From positions 92,749,030 through 92,813,029 of the forward strand of contig NC_060246.1 in NCBI RefSeq assembly GCF_921293095.1: a stretch of DNA of 64,000 nt, in the 5' to 3' direction. Position numbers and translations under genes: made by a program. This document shows, in pieces, positions 46,845 to 60,400 of this stretch (position 1 is the first letter of the stretch; each line of letters begins with the position of its first letter). The stretch comes from Ischnura elegans (Eukaryota; Arthropoda; Insecta; Odonata; Coenagrionidae). A model generated the notes under the pieces. The model did no database searches. It saw only the letters and a program-made list of their open reading frames with translations, and was not told where the DNA came from.

Positions 46845-48835
46845 CGGAGTGTGCTGGCGAAGCTGGCTGCGGCGGGCGCTTTACTTTCCCCTGGCCGGTA
46901 AAATTGGTCCCTGGGACTTAGTGGATAGACGTACGAGGAACGGCGTTCCGAGGAGTTCACCGTCGATGGCGGTCGTGGCACAACCAAGGGTCCGCTTCCC
47001 TCCCCTCTGCACAAGCACTTTTCGGTCACATTACTCGTATGAAAATTCTTCAAACACCCACAAAATTAGACGGCGACGGCCGTTACGAGGACTAACTGAG
47101 GTGGGCGCGGGGGGCGTCAGTAACCCCCGGGCGGCGAAGCCACCCTTTACTAGAAACTGCGAAGGCATCCGGAAGAAGAAGTGGCGCATCGGTGGGGGCC
47201 TACCCCCCCTGGGAGGCGAAGCCGCTTCTTAACGAATAACGGCGAAACAGTTACGATGACTAATCGGGGTACACCCGGGGGGGCACGCTCAACCCCCGGG
47301 TGTGGCGAAGCCCCCACTAAGCGAGGAACTGCGAACCCGTCCAGGGGAATGAGCGCGGCAGCCCCGGTTAGACTGCTTTAATCTCCGGGCGGCGTGGTGC
47401 CCACAATTAGGAATGCCGAAGCCGTCTAGAGGTCTAGGCAGCGCAGCTTTGGGGGATTCCTTACGAAGCGCAGCCGCGGTTAACGACTCTTCCCTCCGAC
47501 TGACCGTGGCAGGGAACGGTGAAGCCGTTCGGGGAGGCGGCCGACCAAGCTGGCCGCGAAGTGGGTTCTTCAGGTTCGAGCCCTATATCCCCCGAGGACT
47601 TTGTGGACAGCGGTAGGAGAATGAGCGATAACGTTCCGAAGACTTTGCCGACGATGCCTGTGGTGAAGCAGCCAAGGGTCCGCTTCCCTACCCTCTGGCC
47701 GGCGAAGACGGTGCCTCTCAATTTTTGGTCATATTATTCGAATAGAAATTCTTCGGACAACCACCAACTAAGACGGCGAAGCCGAACAAGGGGATTCTAT
47801 ATTAAAAATTGACGCCTATCGTACGACCGATCTCTTACAAAGCTTGCAGTTACATGAAAGTATGCATTACAGTTCGGAATAGGTCAACTTAGCCGCGCCC
47901 CTCCCCCTTCCGCTCTGATCAGCGGGGATTTGGGAGCGGAGGATCAGGAAACGGCGAAGCCGTTACTAGGAGTTCGCTGGCCACGACGGACGTGGCGGGT
48001 GCTAACCCTACCCAATGGCCGGCGGATCCGGTAACTAGAACTATATGGACAAGATACAAGGAACGGCGATCCGTTTCAAGGAGTGTGCAGGAGAAGGTGG
48101 GTCGGTGTGCGCTATCCTTCCTCACTGGACGGCGAATACGGCCCCGAGGACTTTGTGCACAGAGATTCGAGGAATGACAAAGCCGTTCCGAAGAAATTGC
48201 CGGTGAAGCAGACCGTAGCGTTGTAGAGGGTGCGTTTTCCTTACCCACGCCCTTCTCTAACCCGGTAATTTTGGGAACTGAGCTTCCAAGTGGTGTTTCT
48301 GCGAAGCCGGCAGATAATCCGTTTGTGAATACCTTTTACGGAAAAAAAGAATACGTTCCATTGCCCTCGACTTATTTTCGTGGGTTGAATAATGAAAATG
48401 ATTACCATACATGCTGGCAATATCTTCAACCGGATGTTGGCAACAGATTGTTTTAATCTCCCTTTGCTACAGAGATGTAAGCAGAACAATTCCAAAAATC
48501 ACATAAATTTCGATAAATAAAAGATTCGGAAAACATATATCGTACTTTCGGCCGACCGAGTCCTTACGACGGCGGCTCAAGCGGGAGCTAACGTTCCCCC
48601 TGGACGGAAAAGGGTTTTTGAACTAAATGGAAAGAACTTCGACGAATCAAGAGGCCGTTGCGAAGATTGCGACGCCGAAACCGGCAGTGGCGTAGCCGAG
48701 GGTTGGCTCTCGTTCTTCATTCGCGGTGAGATTATTCGTAAAAAAAATTCACCAAACACACACAAAATTAGACGGCAAAGCCGGATCCGGGGGTTCTAAG
48801 GGGGCGGAGCCCCCTAGCGAGCTACAGCGAGTCCC
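46845..48835 (+). repeat. decayed hairpin blocks with three module ends
   Basis: GC-rich sequence with many degraded GCGAAGC hairpins (for example near 47130, 47212, 47772, 47954). The end motif ATTCTTC..AACA.CCACAAA.TAGACGGC occurs at about 47045, 47748 and 48737, matching 37345-37390 and 50950-51000. At least three module ends are therefore stacked here. The last ends AGGGGGC-GGA-GCCCCCT (about 48799-48815) and abuts the start at 48837. Long frames on both strands arise from the GC-rich repeats. Confidence 0.6.
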
Positions 48836-48836
48836 A

Positions 48837-51055
48837 TCTATATACAGCCCTTGTGGTGACTGACTCATGGATACAAATTCCCGACCACTTCTAGAAGTGC
48901 TGGAGAGCTGAAATTTGGCACGCGTGCGGGGAACCGGAAATGATTCGGAGGAAAAATCCGAAAACCGGAAGTTTCCGCCACGTGTCGTCGCTAGGACGAC
49001 AAAATGGCCGAAATCGGGCTTTTTCCGGTGACCGTCTTTCGGTTTTTATTTTACTGCGCGCGAATCGTGCGTGCCACACGAGTCGTTAATGCATTTTTTG
49101 AAAGCTGATGAACGTAGGCACGTAATTAAGTAAATTTATCACTTTCCATTTGAGAATATTACCGCCAAAATGGCGTCCAAAAATTGATTTTTCGAAAAAA
49201 AGTTCAAACTTTCCCCTCCCCTCGACTTAATTTAAGGTGTTGGATAATGAAAATGATTATTATATATGCTCATAACATCGTCTACGAAATGCAGGTAACA
49301 ATTTTCTTTCATCGTGCTTGGTTACTCAGAAAAAATTAAAGTATTCCGAAAATCACCGAAAATTACGATTTCCAAAAGATTAACACAAGGTTTTGTCAAA
49401 TTTTACCCGACTGATTTCTTTCAAACTTTGTAGTTACATACAACTATGCATTGTCTTTCAGAAAACATAAACATCTAGTAAATTATTTAATGGATTTAAA
49501 CGCGAAAAAAATAAAAATGGCGGGCACTACTCACTTTTTTCGGGGACTGGTTTCCTTTTTTTTGTATTACTCCTGAAATATGGATGTCATTGGGCACACT
49601 ACTGTTAGATATGACAGTAAATGAATGTGACCATATGGTATCGTCATCTTTAAACCCCCCGAAACCCCCTAAAAATTAAAATTTGCATATAAGTAGCCTT
49701 TTCGGGTATTTTTCGTCACGATTCCGCCACTTTCCCAAGCCTTGCCACTCATCACTACGGTATTGATGTGGACGACTGATGACCCCTGGTAGGACAAACC
49801 TATAAACCCCCGGTAAACCCACATACAACCCCCTAAAAATAAAATTTTGCATATTAGTCTACTTTTTGGGTACTTTTCGTGAGTATACCACCGCCCCCAA
49901 CGATTCATCCCCACGGAAATTATTTGAACGGATGGTGACCACCTCGAATACACACATATAAACCCCCGGAATCCCCCTGAAATACCCCCCAAATGTAAAA
50001 TGTGTCATTTAGTCTCCTATTTGGGAACTTCTCGCAAACATTACGCCGCACTACCCGTCCCCTCTGAGCTCTAGATCCGGAATATTTGGTGAGGGCGAGC
50101 CACCGTAAACCATACGGGAAAAAATACCAGAAAACCCCCGATTACCTCCTGGAACATCGCCGAAAAAAAAATAAAACAAATTTAAACTCGCCTTTCCGAA
50201 TAGTTTTCGCCACAATTTAACCGGTGCCCCTACCACTTATTAAAACCCCCGATAACCCCATGAAACCTCCCAAAAATTTCTAATAAATAGCCTCTGCAGG
50301 TAAAAGAATCGTCAGACCACTCTTCCGGTCCCCTAGGACTTATCGGCACGGAATTTATGAGAACTATCTGTGACCACTGCTTTAACACAAGTATAAAACC
50401 CCCGGTATTCCGTAGGAACCCCCCGAAAAAAAATGAAAAACTTGCCATTAAGTCTTCTTTTATGAGTACTTGTCGCCACTATTAATCCGCTTTGCACTAC
50501 CTTTTACAATCATCGCTACATGATCACTGTGGACTTTTGGTGACCGCATGCATAACACATTAAAATCCCCGAATCCCCCTGGGCACCCCTCTCGGTGGGG
50601 AAGACCATTTATAAGGACTAGGCGGAGCAGCCGCGGGGGGCTCCTCAACCCCAAGGCGGCGAAGCCGCCCCACAACGAGGAACTGGCGTAGGCGAGGGGG
50701 AGCTTCAGTAACCCCCGGGCGGCGTAGCCACCCCGATGTTCAAGCGGCGCAACCGCTGTGGACTCCCCCCACCTCTGGGCGAACGAATAACGGCGAAACA
50801 GTTCCGAAATGCCCTCGCCCTCTGGCACACTAAACCCCCGGGCGGCGAAGCCGCCCTTCAGCGAGGAACGGCGAAGCCGTTCCGAGGAATGAGTGGGGCA
50901 CCTCCTAACCCCCTGGCCGGCGAAGCCGGCCCCTAGCCGAGTTGAGATTATTCGAACTTCAAAAGTCTTCGAACGACCACAAATGTAGACGGCGAAGCCG
51001 GAACCGGGGTTTTAAGGGGCGGAGCCCCTTAACGAGCGCGCGGAGCGCAGCGAGT
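48837..51055 (+). repeat. 2.2-kb module, copy 3 (right boundary of mosaic)
   Basis: Close match to 35203-37444. The start module begins TCTATATACAGCCCTTGTGG, the C-rich array occupies about 49510-50590, and the hairpin block about 50610-51055. It lacks the hairpin unit present at 37152-37168 of copy 1. The final hairpin is at 51012-51032, followed by CGAGCGCGCGGAGCGCAGCG and then unrelated AT-rich DNA. Confidence 0.85.
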
Positions 51056-51753
51056 AACATTTATCAAAGTGGACAGTAAAAATGTAGATTACAGTGATGG
51101 GGGAAATTATAGACATTTGAATCTGTTGTCAATTAAAATAATGATGTAGCACGTTAAAACTATTGCGAGGAAATAAATTTACAGTTTATTTCATCGTAAT
51201 CGGAGACACAGTTACCGAGGATGACTTTTCAAACTAAGTATCACGATTTTGCAAAGACAGTACCAAAACATATAACATTCCTCAATTTCAACAATGGAAT
51301 TACTTCCGATTCAGAAGCACGCAGAGAGAGCTAAACATGTCGATAAGTTATGAATCATCTAAAGTGTTAGGAAGATTATATGAAAAATATATATTTAAAA
51401 TAGTTATAAATAAATCGAGAGGGTGAAATCAAATGACGCGTAATCACGACCGTATGGTGTAGTGTTCTTTCATTAATTATCATAAATTTAATGACCATTT
51501 GCACCACATTTGATGGAGAGCATCTATTGATAATGCTTTTCATTTGCCTAGTAAACTAATTTTAGCAGCATTTTATCGATCTCAAAATATAATATTCTCT
51601 CAGCCGATCGCAGCAGCTCAAAGCAACATTGACTAAATATATATATCGAATGTCACATTTTAAATACACCCTTGTGTGTGGTCTGCGGAAAAAAGTAAAT
51701 TGAGGCAATCATATGCCAATCAAAACCTATAAACATTTGTCGCTACTCTTCAC
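51056..51753. other. no gene seen
   Basis: AT-rich sequence to the right of the mosaic, without recognised repeats. Confidence 0.5.
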
Positions 51754-52038
51754 CACGGAAGCAGCCAGGAATTAAGGCTAGGGGGTTTTTAGACGCAACT
51801 GGGGGGGTATGGAATACCCGCCAGGGTATGCGGCAGGTGCGGGGACCCTCCCCCTGATAAATTCTAAGATAAATAGTTCAAAATGGTGAGTTTTGCGGCT
51901 TTCTGAGGGACATTTTATCAATCCTTACACTATTCAATAAGTAATATTGATCCAATTAAGTAAAATGGATTTAACTTAAAAATTTCTCTGAGCTCTGGGA
52001 GGGGGTTTATTCCCCAAACCCCTCATGCTGCGCCACTC
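51754..52038 (-). mobile_element. hAT-like MITE, copy 3 (285 bp, inverted)
   Basis: Minus-strand copy of the family at 28597 and 44417: the right end reads GCTGCGCCACTC, the left end CACGGAAGCAGCCAGG, and the interior contains AATGGTGAGTTTTGCGGCTT. It is flanked by CTCTTCAC and CTCCTCGC, an 8-bp duplication with two transitions. Confidence 0.65.
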
Positions 52039-52046
52039 CTCCTCGC

Positions 52047-55000
52047 TGCTACCTAATATAGGACCAAACATAAATGAAGAGAGCAACCTATTGAAACGTT
52101 ACTGTGGAGATCAATTTTACGCTGAGTGCATCGTAAAATCATGAACATTTGCAAAAATTATGAAAAGCAGCTATATCTTCATTCACTAATATTTACTGCG
52201 GAACGCAAGGCAGATGGTCATTCAAACCAATACCCCATATGTCATAACTACTTATGAATGTGCCCGCACCTTATCACATCAATACAATACTCCACTCCGC
52301 TTCTCGTTCATCCATTCATTACTAATTACATGTTCTAACCAATGGATCTCTAATCAATATACTCGCATCAAAAGAGTTTCCGCGCTCTTCAATGATAAGG
52401 TTGGATTTCATCCTCTACTGCCAATTAAAAACGGTAGCTGGAATCGGCGAACCTTGGCGCTGTAAAACAAAATTACCGCCCGTATACTCGTCTACGACTA
52501 ATGCTGGCTTGTTTGTCAGGGAGAATTTCACGCCATGGTGAAATGCGTGTGCCCAAAAATCACCATTATCTTTCTACTTTCAAAGCATCTCTCTCTACCT
52601 CATGAGTCATGATTAAGAGAAAAATATTTTCCTCGGTGAAGGAAATGCAATTTCCGATAATTTCACTAGAGACTATGAACACCTGACCTAGAGAATATCA
52701 TTACTATTTTTTGTGTTCTTTTAGAGTAACTTTTTCATTTTTCCGTAATAAAATACAACTCCGTTTAATGCTGTGGAAACACTTCATATCCATATTCCTG
52801 TTTTGTTTTAATATGGATCTCCGTAACCACTTAATTTCATGTACTACATTAGTGTCACGATTTGAGTCCAAAATTCCTGGAACGAACGAAAAAGAAAAAT
52901 AAGGTATAAGTGGAATGAAACTGAAAGAGACAAAAATACTCACCCTTTCAATTTTCCTCCACATCGAGAGACACATATATTTTTTCGATTTTGCCACATG
53001 GATAACAATAATATTTGCCGCATTCATGAATACGGGAACGTTGCAACGTGTTGTAAGATTAGAAGTCAACTCCAAATGATTGGTGATTTTCTCATTCACC
53101 GTGCTTTAATTTCTTTGAATTATTAACCATGTAAGTATGTACTTCAATGTCAAGGAGAGTGTTTCTCCAAGACAGGTTAAGGTTAGCGGCAAAAAAATAT
53201 CAGCCTTTGAGACCAAAGTGTCCGGCCCATGGGTAACGAACTTTTCAATGCCATTCCATTGTCCTTCGTATGCAAAATACCAGCCGAATTTAAGGATCAA
53301 AATAGCTGGATTGTCATTCCGTGAGAAGACTTCCAAGGGATGACACAGCACTTCGAAGGATAAGTAGAAGCATTTCCACAGATGTCAGGGTCACTGGTCA
53401 CATAAATCGTCCATAAATTTAGACATTGACTCTTGCGGGCTAACGTACCGTGTTACCAGATGATAAAATAGCTGAAAGTAAACGAAGAAGGATTCCCGAT
53501 ATACTAATATTCCCCAGATTCCCATTTCAACTCCATTATATTCCGCTCTACACGCCAAAGAGACTTTCATTGCAAAAAAAATAGAGCTTTTAAGCATAAA
53601 TCTTTCATGTGACTCCCAAATATCGCCAATTAGGTGTAAAAAATTTTATTCAATACTATAGAATAGTGTACGAGGAAAGATAATTGCTTCACTCAAATAA
53701 TATATTCTTTTTATTATCATCCGTAATCCGTTAGTTTATGGAGATTTGTGAGGTAATCGAACGCATCAAAATGAAAACAAAGAATGTGCAATTTTACACA
53801 ATACGGATTTGCACGTGGATTATTTTCATTTGGATATTACTCACAAGACTTCCCCGTGGATACTTCAATTTCTTTCAGTTATAGCGGATTCAATTAAGAA
53901 TGATTACATCATAGAATCGCGCAGTTAATACATACCTCCATCGCGTCAACCCGTCTTTCGCAGCTCCTCGTAATGGGGAATACGCGAACGTTGCTCTTCT
54001 ATTCTCGCCATTTAATAAATATCTCTGTTCTCACAAGTATCCCGATGCCTGAGATTCCTGAGGGTAAGCGAAGACCTGCAATGGAAATGTAAATGGTTCA
54101 CTAAGGAATTAAATGCAATGGAAGTTCCAGGACGGAAGACCCATGATCACGTGTAAGCAGCAATGTAAAGGAGGATCCACTTTTAATCGCCGGGGAAAGT
54201 TAAACAAAAATATCAATAAAACTTTTATACACATATAGATTACACTATTGATTGCATGGTTTCAGCCCCATTGCATCATTACCTAGAATACTATTTCAAA
54301 TGTTCAGTATTGTATTGAATATAATTTTTCAAGCACAAGAGGTTGGTTTAAGCCTTAAATAATCATAATAAAAGTGATGAAAGGGATAGCGTGGTACACA
54401 GCAATTACTTTTTAGTTGTGTTTTTTTAAACTACATTGCATAAAGGTAAATAAAAACATTTTAGAGTAAAATAACTTTCAAACCAAAAACGCCCCCATTC
54501 TACATCGTCAAAGCACCAAGCAAGTGAGGTCAGAACATTTGGCGCATTTATGCGGGTACGAATCTCAATAACCCTTCCACACAAATTTTTATACATTTTG
54601 TACACGTCACAAAACGGAATTTGACAAAACGAGAAGAATGTTTTTTTTTTTAGGATTTTATTTTCAGTAGTGGGCTGGTGGTGGATAGAGAGAAAAAAGA
54701 CGAGAAGATTTTCGGGAAGTGGGCGTTCTCTCCCGCTGTTTGAGGGGAAGGATGTTATACTTTCACGGGATGAGGGTTTCCCCCGGGATATTGCGTGGGA
54801 AGTGGCGGAGTTCTTGTGTGAGAGAGGGGAGACTTGTGTGTCTGGGAGTTGGGGAAGGGAAAAAGGGATTTGTAGCAGGAGGATGGGGGTGGGGTAGGCA
54901 GGAGAAAAAAATGCGAAAAAGCGCAAGTGGAACGATAAACGAATTTATACGGAGAGTAAATTGGGAAAGTGCTTTGTCAAAAAATATTCAAAACAGTTAA

Positions 55001-55127
55001 ACTATGAGGCGCTTAAAATTACTTGGACGGCCATTTTAAGGTGAAGTGAGAAACCGCGTTCACGCCAGAATCCCGTTTGAATGAACGCTTTAAATTCAAG
55101 CCGTATAAAACCCGATCAGAACTAGTC
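52047..55127. other. no gene seen; purine-rich block at 54660-54900
   Basis: AT-rich DNA. A frame of 131 codons on the minus strand (52704-53099) and short frames near 53106-53597 carry no recognised domain. At about 54660-54900 the plus strand is purine-rich (GAAGTGGGCG, GAGAGAGGGGAGA, GGGGGTGGGG), which again creates overlapping long frames on both strands. Confidence 0.4.
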
Positions 55128-55300
55128 CAGTAGCGTAGTCAGGATTTTAAAATTGGGGGAGGGGGTTTGCCGGATATTTCGGGAATCTTCCGAGGTGTAT
55201 TGGAAACACCCCAGGGTAAACAGGGGTCCGGGGGAAAATGTTGAGATTTTTGATGTTGAAAACGTGATTTTTAGGACTCGAAAACGGTAATTTTGTGCGA
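55128..55300 (+). mobile_element. partial MITE with CAGTAGCGTAGTCA end
   Basis: Starts CAGTAGCGTAGTCAGGATTT and shares the segment AAAACGTGATTTTTAGGACT with the element at 62549-62827 (other strand). The right end was not located, and sequence past about 55300 differs, so it is truncated or a different member. The 146-codon frame covering it on the minus strand is not a gene. Confidence 0.5.
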
Positions 55301-57328
55301 GTTTATGATGCGACCTGCAGTGAACGCGAAATCTAGCATGACGAAGCGCAATACGCAGCGGCTCCCGAAAGCCGTAGACAACAGTGTAATGAAGGCTCAA
55401 CGGGTTATAAACGGTTGTAACCTGGAAAATCCACCCCGTGGCTACCAACCAACGTACCGCGTCTGCCAGGGGTGGACGGGAATAGGTGTGGCGCTGCTTA
55501 ATAAGCTTTACATTCGGTTTTGAACTCGAGAAGAATCTGAAAGGCGCGTGCAAATTAATCAAATACCCGAGAGTTTGGCGGAACGTTGCCTTCTTGAGCG
55601 ATTTTTTCCCCTTTCAATCTCTGAAAAAAGAACTCTCTCTCTCTCTCAGGCCACGAATTTTCACGCGAGGCCGTACATAACCACGAGAAGAAATATCGTC
55701 GTGGTTAAGTACGGCCTCGTCCTCCCAATTTTTGCCACATTACGGACCACTTAAACGACAAAACACGTAGCTGGTGAACGAGATACGAGAGCGATATATC
55801 GGGAAAGCGTTAAAGCGAAAGGATGGTGTTCAGATAAGAAATTTGAAATGGATTTGCTCTTTGAAGGGAAGGACGAATCGGTGGGGAATATGAAGTCGTA
55901 TGAGAAATCTCAGATCAAATCTTCACAACAGCTTTTTTTCCCAGAACTTAACGTTATTTCACAAGAGCTCCTAAGGGACTCTTCAAAGACTTGCTGATCT
56001 TTCGCCGTCATCTGTCATTTAAATGACATAGCCATGCCACAATGCGTGTAAATAAATACTCAAAAAATAGCCCTTCACTAAAACTTGAAATGAATACAGT
56101 GAAATAATTTTCCCTGTAAAACAAAAGCGACTATTGCAAAGAATAAATTCCCCAAAAGAATTCTTTGAGAATCAATTAAAATTAAAAATATTGTAATTAA
56201 AATTCCTTGAGAGTCACAGAAAGTCTATTTAAAAAGTAACGCAGTTATCCATGGATAATGCTTTGAAAAAAATCTTTGAAGCTTTCATGATGGATTCAAA
56301 TATATTATAAAAATATTTTTAATGGCTTTTTGCATATAATCGAAGAAGGATCGAGGGCGTACATTGGGAGAATGGAGGGTAACCACTGATCTCCAAAGCG
56401 AAAAGAAAATTTAAGTTTTAACTACGTCAAGCCAAAATTAAGCAAAGAAAACATCACGGATAGGCTAATTTTGCGATTATAAACAGTAAAAATGCTGGAA
56501 TTTTAAGAATTTTCACAATAAATTTCAAGAGATATACAAAAGATCAAACTCCTTAGTGGTAATATGTGTTTACTCTCGAGACCCCACGGTTTGTTTTATT
56601 TTCCAAATAACAGCTTCCAGCCAAAACAATTCATTCGTCCGTCAGTGATAAGAATCATTTGTATTTTCCGATGAGAGTGGACCTATTCCCACTTCTCTGG
56701 ACATAGGTTACTCTTCTCAGTTTGAGAACGGTAAGTACTCGGTGAATATTTATTCTATAGTTATTCGATGGAGGTGGAATCAGCAACTTTTATGTTTTTA
56801 TTACGATCCTCTTTTCAAGGCTCTATATATTAAAATGTATGCCTAACATGATTCATTTACAAATTTTCAACATTTATTTCGGAAAGTACACACAATTTGC
56901 TTGGATTTGTATCCGTAATCCCATAATGTACCAATAATTTCAGTTCTTCGATCCCTAATTTGTATATATTAGGACTCCAAGGTCCTCCAGGAGGCCGTTA
57001 CTTAATCTCAAAATACCGAGTCGTTGAGAAAGCTGTGACTGACGTACGGCTGGTGCCTCAGAAAAAAAATTACACAAGAGCGCTCAAGGTGGCAGCGCAA
57101 TGACCGAGTTCAGACGTAAATCCTCAGCTTTAGTATTATTACGGAAAGTTGAAAAAGTCAGGAAATGACATAACCCTCTTCTTCATCTTCAATCTTATGA
57201 AAAACATCATTTGTATACCGAAAAAAAGAACACCATTCGAGTGCGGATTTGATCCATGTTGATCCATTGATTTTTGTAGCACAAATTCAACTTTCGCTTA
57301 AATATTTTTAATTGTAAAATTTATCTAA
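55301..57328. other. no gene seen
   Basis: No recognised domain. (TC)n followed by AG at about 55632-55649 looks like a splice acceptor, but no coding frame or partner donor supports it. Confidence 0.4.
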
Positions 57329-57474
57329 TTTTTGATGTAGAAATTGCTATTATTCTGACAGTAATAAAAGTGATTAATAGATCCTAACCAGAATTTTACC
57401 AAATACTTTTTGATGTAGAAATTGCTATTATTCTGACAGTAATAGCATTGGTAAATAGATCCTTACCAGAATAA
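57329..57474. repeat. 78-bp tandem duplication
   Basis: TTTTGATGTAGAAATTGCTA starts at 57330 and again at 57408, followed in both by TTATTCTGACAGTAATA and a diverged GATCCT.ACCAGAAT part. There are two copies. Confidence 0.75.
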
Positions 57475-60400
57475 TTTTATTCTCAATTTGTATCGTAATT
57501 TTATCAGCAGAATCAAATGAATAGAACCAAGGAGCTCTTGAATGATAAAACTAAGATATTAATTAATTATAACATTTGATTTGCATTAAAAAGCTATTAA
57601 ATTATTTATTGTATATCTATTGTATCTATTATAGTAATGGAAATTAAAATACTACCATCACTTTCAACTTGCAATTTGGCATAGACATGCCTCCATTTTA
57701 CACTGAAGCCAAAAGAGAGTCATATCACTGTTAATGTAAAGTAAATTAAATTAAAGGTAAGACAATAGACTAGAAGTAAGAGTAAGCTGCTGTAATTAGT
57801 AATATAGACATCGCCCTATTACGTATAGCTCTTCTCAAACATTAATTTTAATAAAAATAAAATATATAATGTAAATATGCAATATGAAAACAAACGTCAT
57901 CGTCGTAGTAAGCCAATCATACCCGTAAGATCCATCGCGCGAGCTCAGAATTTTGTCATTTCAATAATGGTCCCATGCGCACAAGCCGATTATCGTTCTT
58001 GCATATCTGAGGCAAGCACATCCCTCTCGGTCATGCTCAAGTAAATACTTGAAATAAGATGGATAAACTGCCCTTCGAGTGACGTCCTCGAATACATCGA
58101 ACTCATGCTCCACCAACGATGAGGACTCCAGAGCGTTACTAACAAATGACATCCCAGATCGATCTGCAACAGTCGGAAGGTTGACGACAATAGGCGCTTC
58201 CGGACAGAATAGGAGGACCCTCTCCGAAACCACCATCTTTTTTATTCATGCCATATACGTGCTCAAATTCAATTTTTCCGTTCGCTTATCTCATCTCGAG
58301 CACCGCATTGTCGTCATTTTGCGCCAAGTCCTCGTACTCGACGAAGCGTGAACGCTTGCCCTCGTGTCATTTTTCTTGACGTCGCCCTGCTGGACCAATC
58401 GCTTCCCATTTTTGTCCGGTTGCACAGAATGCCTAGCGAGAATAGAAGCAATCTTTTTCAAGCTTTCTTATTTTTCGCTTTTGCCCGGTATTCTCTCAAG
58501 AATCGTATTTGATGCAGAATATTCAAGGAACTTCATGCTCTGTGAATATTAAGCTAAAAATATCGAAATGGAAGAGATTCAACAACGCGAGCAAGGAAAG
58601 ATATTACAGACTTGATTTTCACATTTACACGATTCTTTTAAACTCGCCATCACCACGCTGGAGAAAATCCATAATATTTATAGGTCTTCAACCGATAGAG
58701 ACAGATATCAAATGTTCAAAGTTCGAATTTGGAATTGAGTTCTAGTATCGGTATCAAATATTTTTCTTAGTATTTTTTGGTATTAAAAATTAACGAACAC
58801 ACCTAAAAATAGAGAGGTAGAAAAATGAGAGCAAGCCACAATTAATTTTAATTAAAATTGATGATTTATAACAATAAACCAAGAACCAAATTGAAACGAT
58901 TAAAAAAAAAATCAATTATCATTGCCTTTTAAGCCTAAAATATTTGTCGTGGTAACTCGTGAGCTTCATAAAATGCTGTGTACAACATGATTTATAATTA
59001 TAACATTTATATATCTTAAATCCTTTGATAAAATCGAATATAGGGCATAAATCATGTCGAAGATCCGACCGACCGATGTATTGTAGGAGAATACGTTTTC
59101 TGTTCAGTTAATTTCAGAGTCAAATATGGATTCTCAGAGACGGAAATCATAGAACGCTGGGCTTCCAAAGTGACAGTTCATTTTCTTGGTGTCTGACCAC
59201 ACGTCGGTCAAATCGTATTTATGTCTTCTTGATCCCACTTTCTACCGATTGCCAATCCGAGCGAACGTAAGTATTCTAGTAACATTTACGCTTTCGAAAA
59301 CAATTCGCATTCGAAAATACTTCCGCTGGGCAGTTTTTCCTCTAGTAGTTCGAGAAAGCGAAAACAATTTCATCGTAAGGCAGTGTCACTAGAGAGAAAA
59401 GTTGACATCGCGACTGTGAAAATAATTACTTTATTAATAAAAAAGTTCTAAATTTTCGACGTCTAAAAGATCCCTGCTTAAGTCCGGATGACAGTCGGAT
59501 ATTTTTAATTTTGAAGATACTTTTCATGAAAATAGGGTAAACTGATATTGTTACTATCAAATATGATAATTTTTTTAATAGTAGACACTGTTTAATAAAA
59601 TTTTATATCGTGCAAAATCGTTACCTTTCCAACGCATAACTAATTTGAAATTACCTGTCATTATAAAACCCATTTTTCAAAGGTTTCACAACTCCCCAAC
59701 GCACGTCTAAATGAAAGCTGAAGTCACAGGTTATTGAACTTGATTTCAGCTAACGGGGAATATTCATTCGCGGCTAGGCTGCAAATGATTTACTAAGGTT
59801 GTGTACTTGCCAGACAATCAAGGAGGATACTCTTTATATAATCGTGCTCCCCATTATATTTGGCGAATTAATCGGGACCCTTCGTTTTTTCATTTTTGTC
59901 CCAAAAAAACTTAAAAATTCTCCAATTAACTCTCGATATCCAATTCATTTGTAGCAATAGCTTCAGTACTGATGGCGTTTAAACATTTCACTATTTTTTC
60001 CTCTGCGATATGTGCAAACAAACATTTACGCCGCAATTATAAGTGTCTAAATTGCTTGCGTATTATTTTCCGCAGACAATTTCCATATGATAAACCTTAA
60101 GCAATTTTCTATTAAAAAATATAAAATCTCGTTAAGTCGCAGCAAAAGTATTTACTAGCCGAAAGTTTTTCTCCCTAGCATGATAATAAATTTTCCGTCA
60201 CTGTAACGTTTTATGGCATTTTTTTCTAGTTTTCTAGCCTTAAATACTCATTTCTCAATTAAATGTACTTTCCTGAGGACTTTCAGGGCTTTGGCCCTCC
60301 GCCTCCCGAATTTTTTAGTTGCGACATCCCTCGATGCATATAACCTGAGGAGATCGCTAGGTCAGGGGTATCTATTCTCTGACACTCCATTTTTCTATAC

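Larger units (their letters stand above)
35203..51055 (+). mobile_element. 15.9-kb mosaic of mobile repeats (unclassified, possibly rolling-circle)
   Basis: The interval is built from modules used more than once: a start module (TCTATATACAGCC then GACTGACTGACTGATGG), a C-rich tandem array, and an end module packed with GCGNAGC hairpins and finishing GGGGC-GGA-GCCCC then CGAGCG...GCGAGT. Near-identical 2.2-kb assemblies lie at both ends (35203-37444 and 48837-51055). End modules abut start modules head to tail at 37444/37448 and 48835/48837. There is no transposase, helicase, reverse transcriptase or other recognised protein. Start TC after A, GC hairpins close to the end and head-to-tail joins resemble Helitrons, but the canonical CTRR end is not evident. 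Long-direct-repeat (LTR-like) structure is the alternative; TG...CA ends and a target duplication are missing. Confidence 0.6.

Noticed and set aside
46849..48248. Multiple 60-127 codon frames on both strands in the GC-rich hairpin region
   Set aside because: They arise from repeated GGCGAAGCCG hairpins and lack stops because of high GC. They are not conserved as frames between the module copies.
49669..50448. Minus-strand frames with repeated GGF.GF and WSP-like words in the C-rich array
   Set aside because: They mirror the DNA repeat. Stops and shifts fall between units and no start or domain is seen. I kept this as a possible test in a finding but not as a gene.
35203..51055. LTR retrotransposon with 2.2-kb LTRs
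   Set aside because: There are no TG...CA ends, no primer-binding or polypurine site, no gag/pol frames and no target duplication. A third decayed module inside also argues against simple LTR structure.
55122..55562. 146-codon minus-strand frame
   Set aside because: It covers a MITE end (CAGTAGCGTAGTCA) whose sequence recurs at 62.7 kb without the frame.
57961..58351. Overlapping 90-codon frames on both strands at 58 kb
   Set aside because: No domain recognised on either strand and no splice signals found. It could be decayed coding DNA, but evidence is too thin to call.
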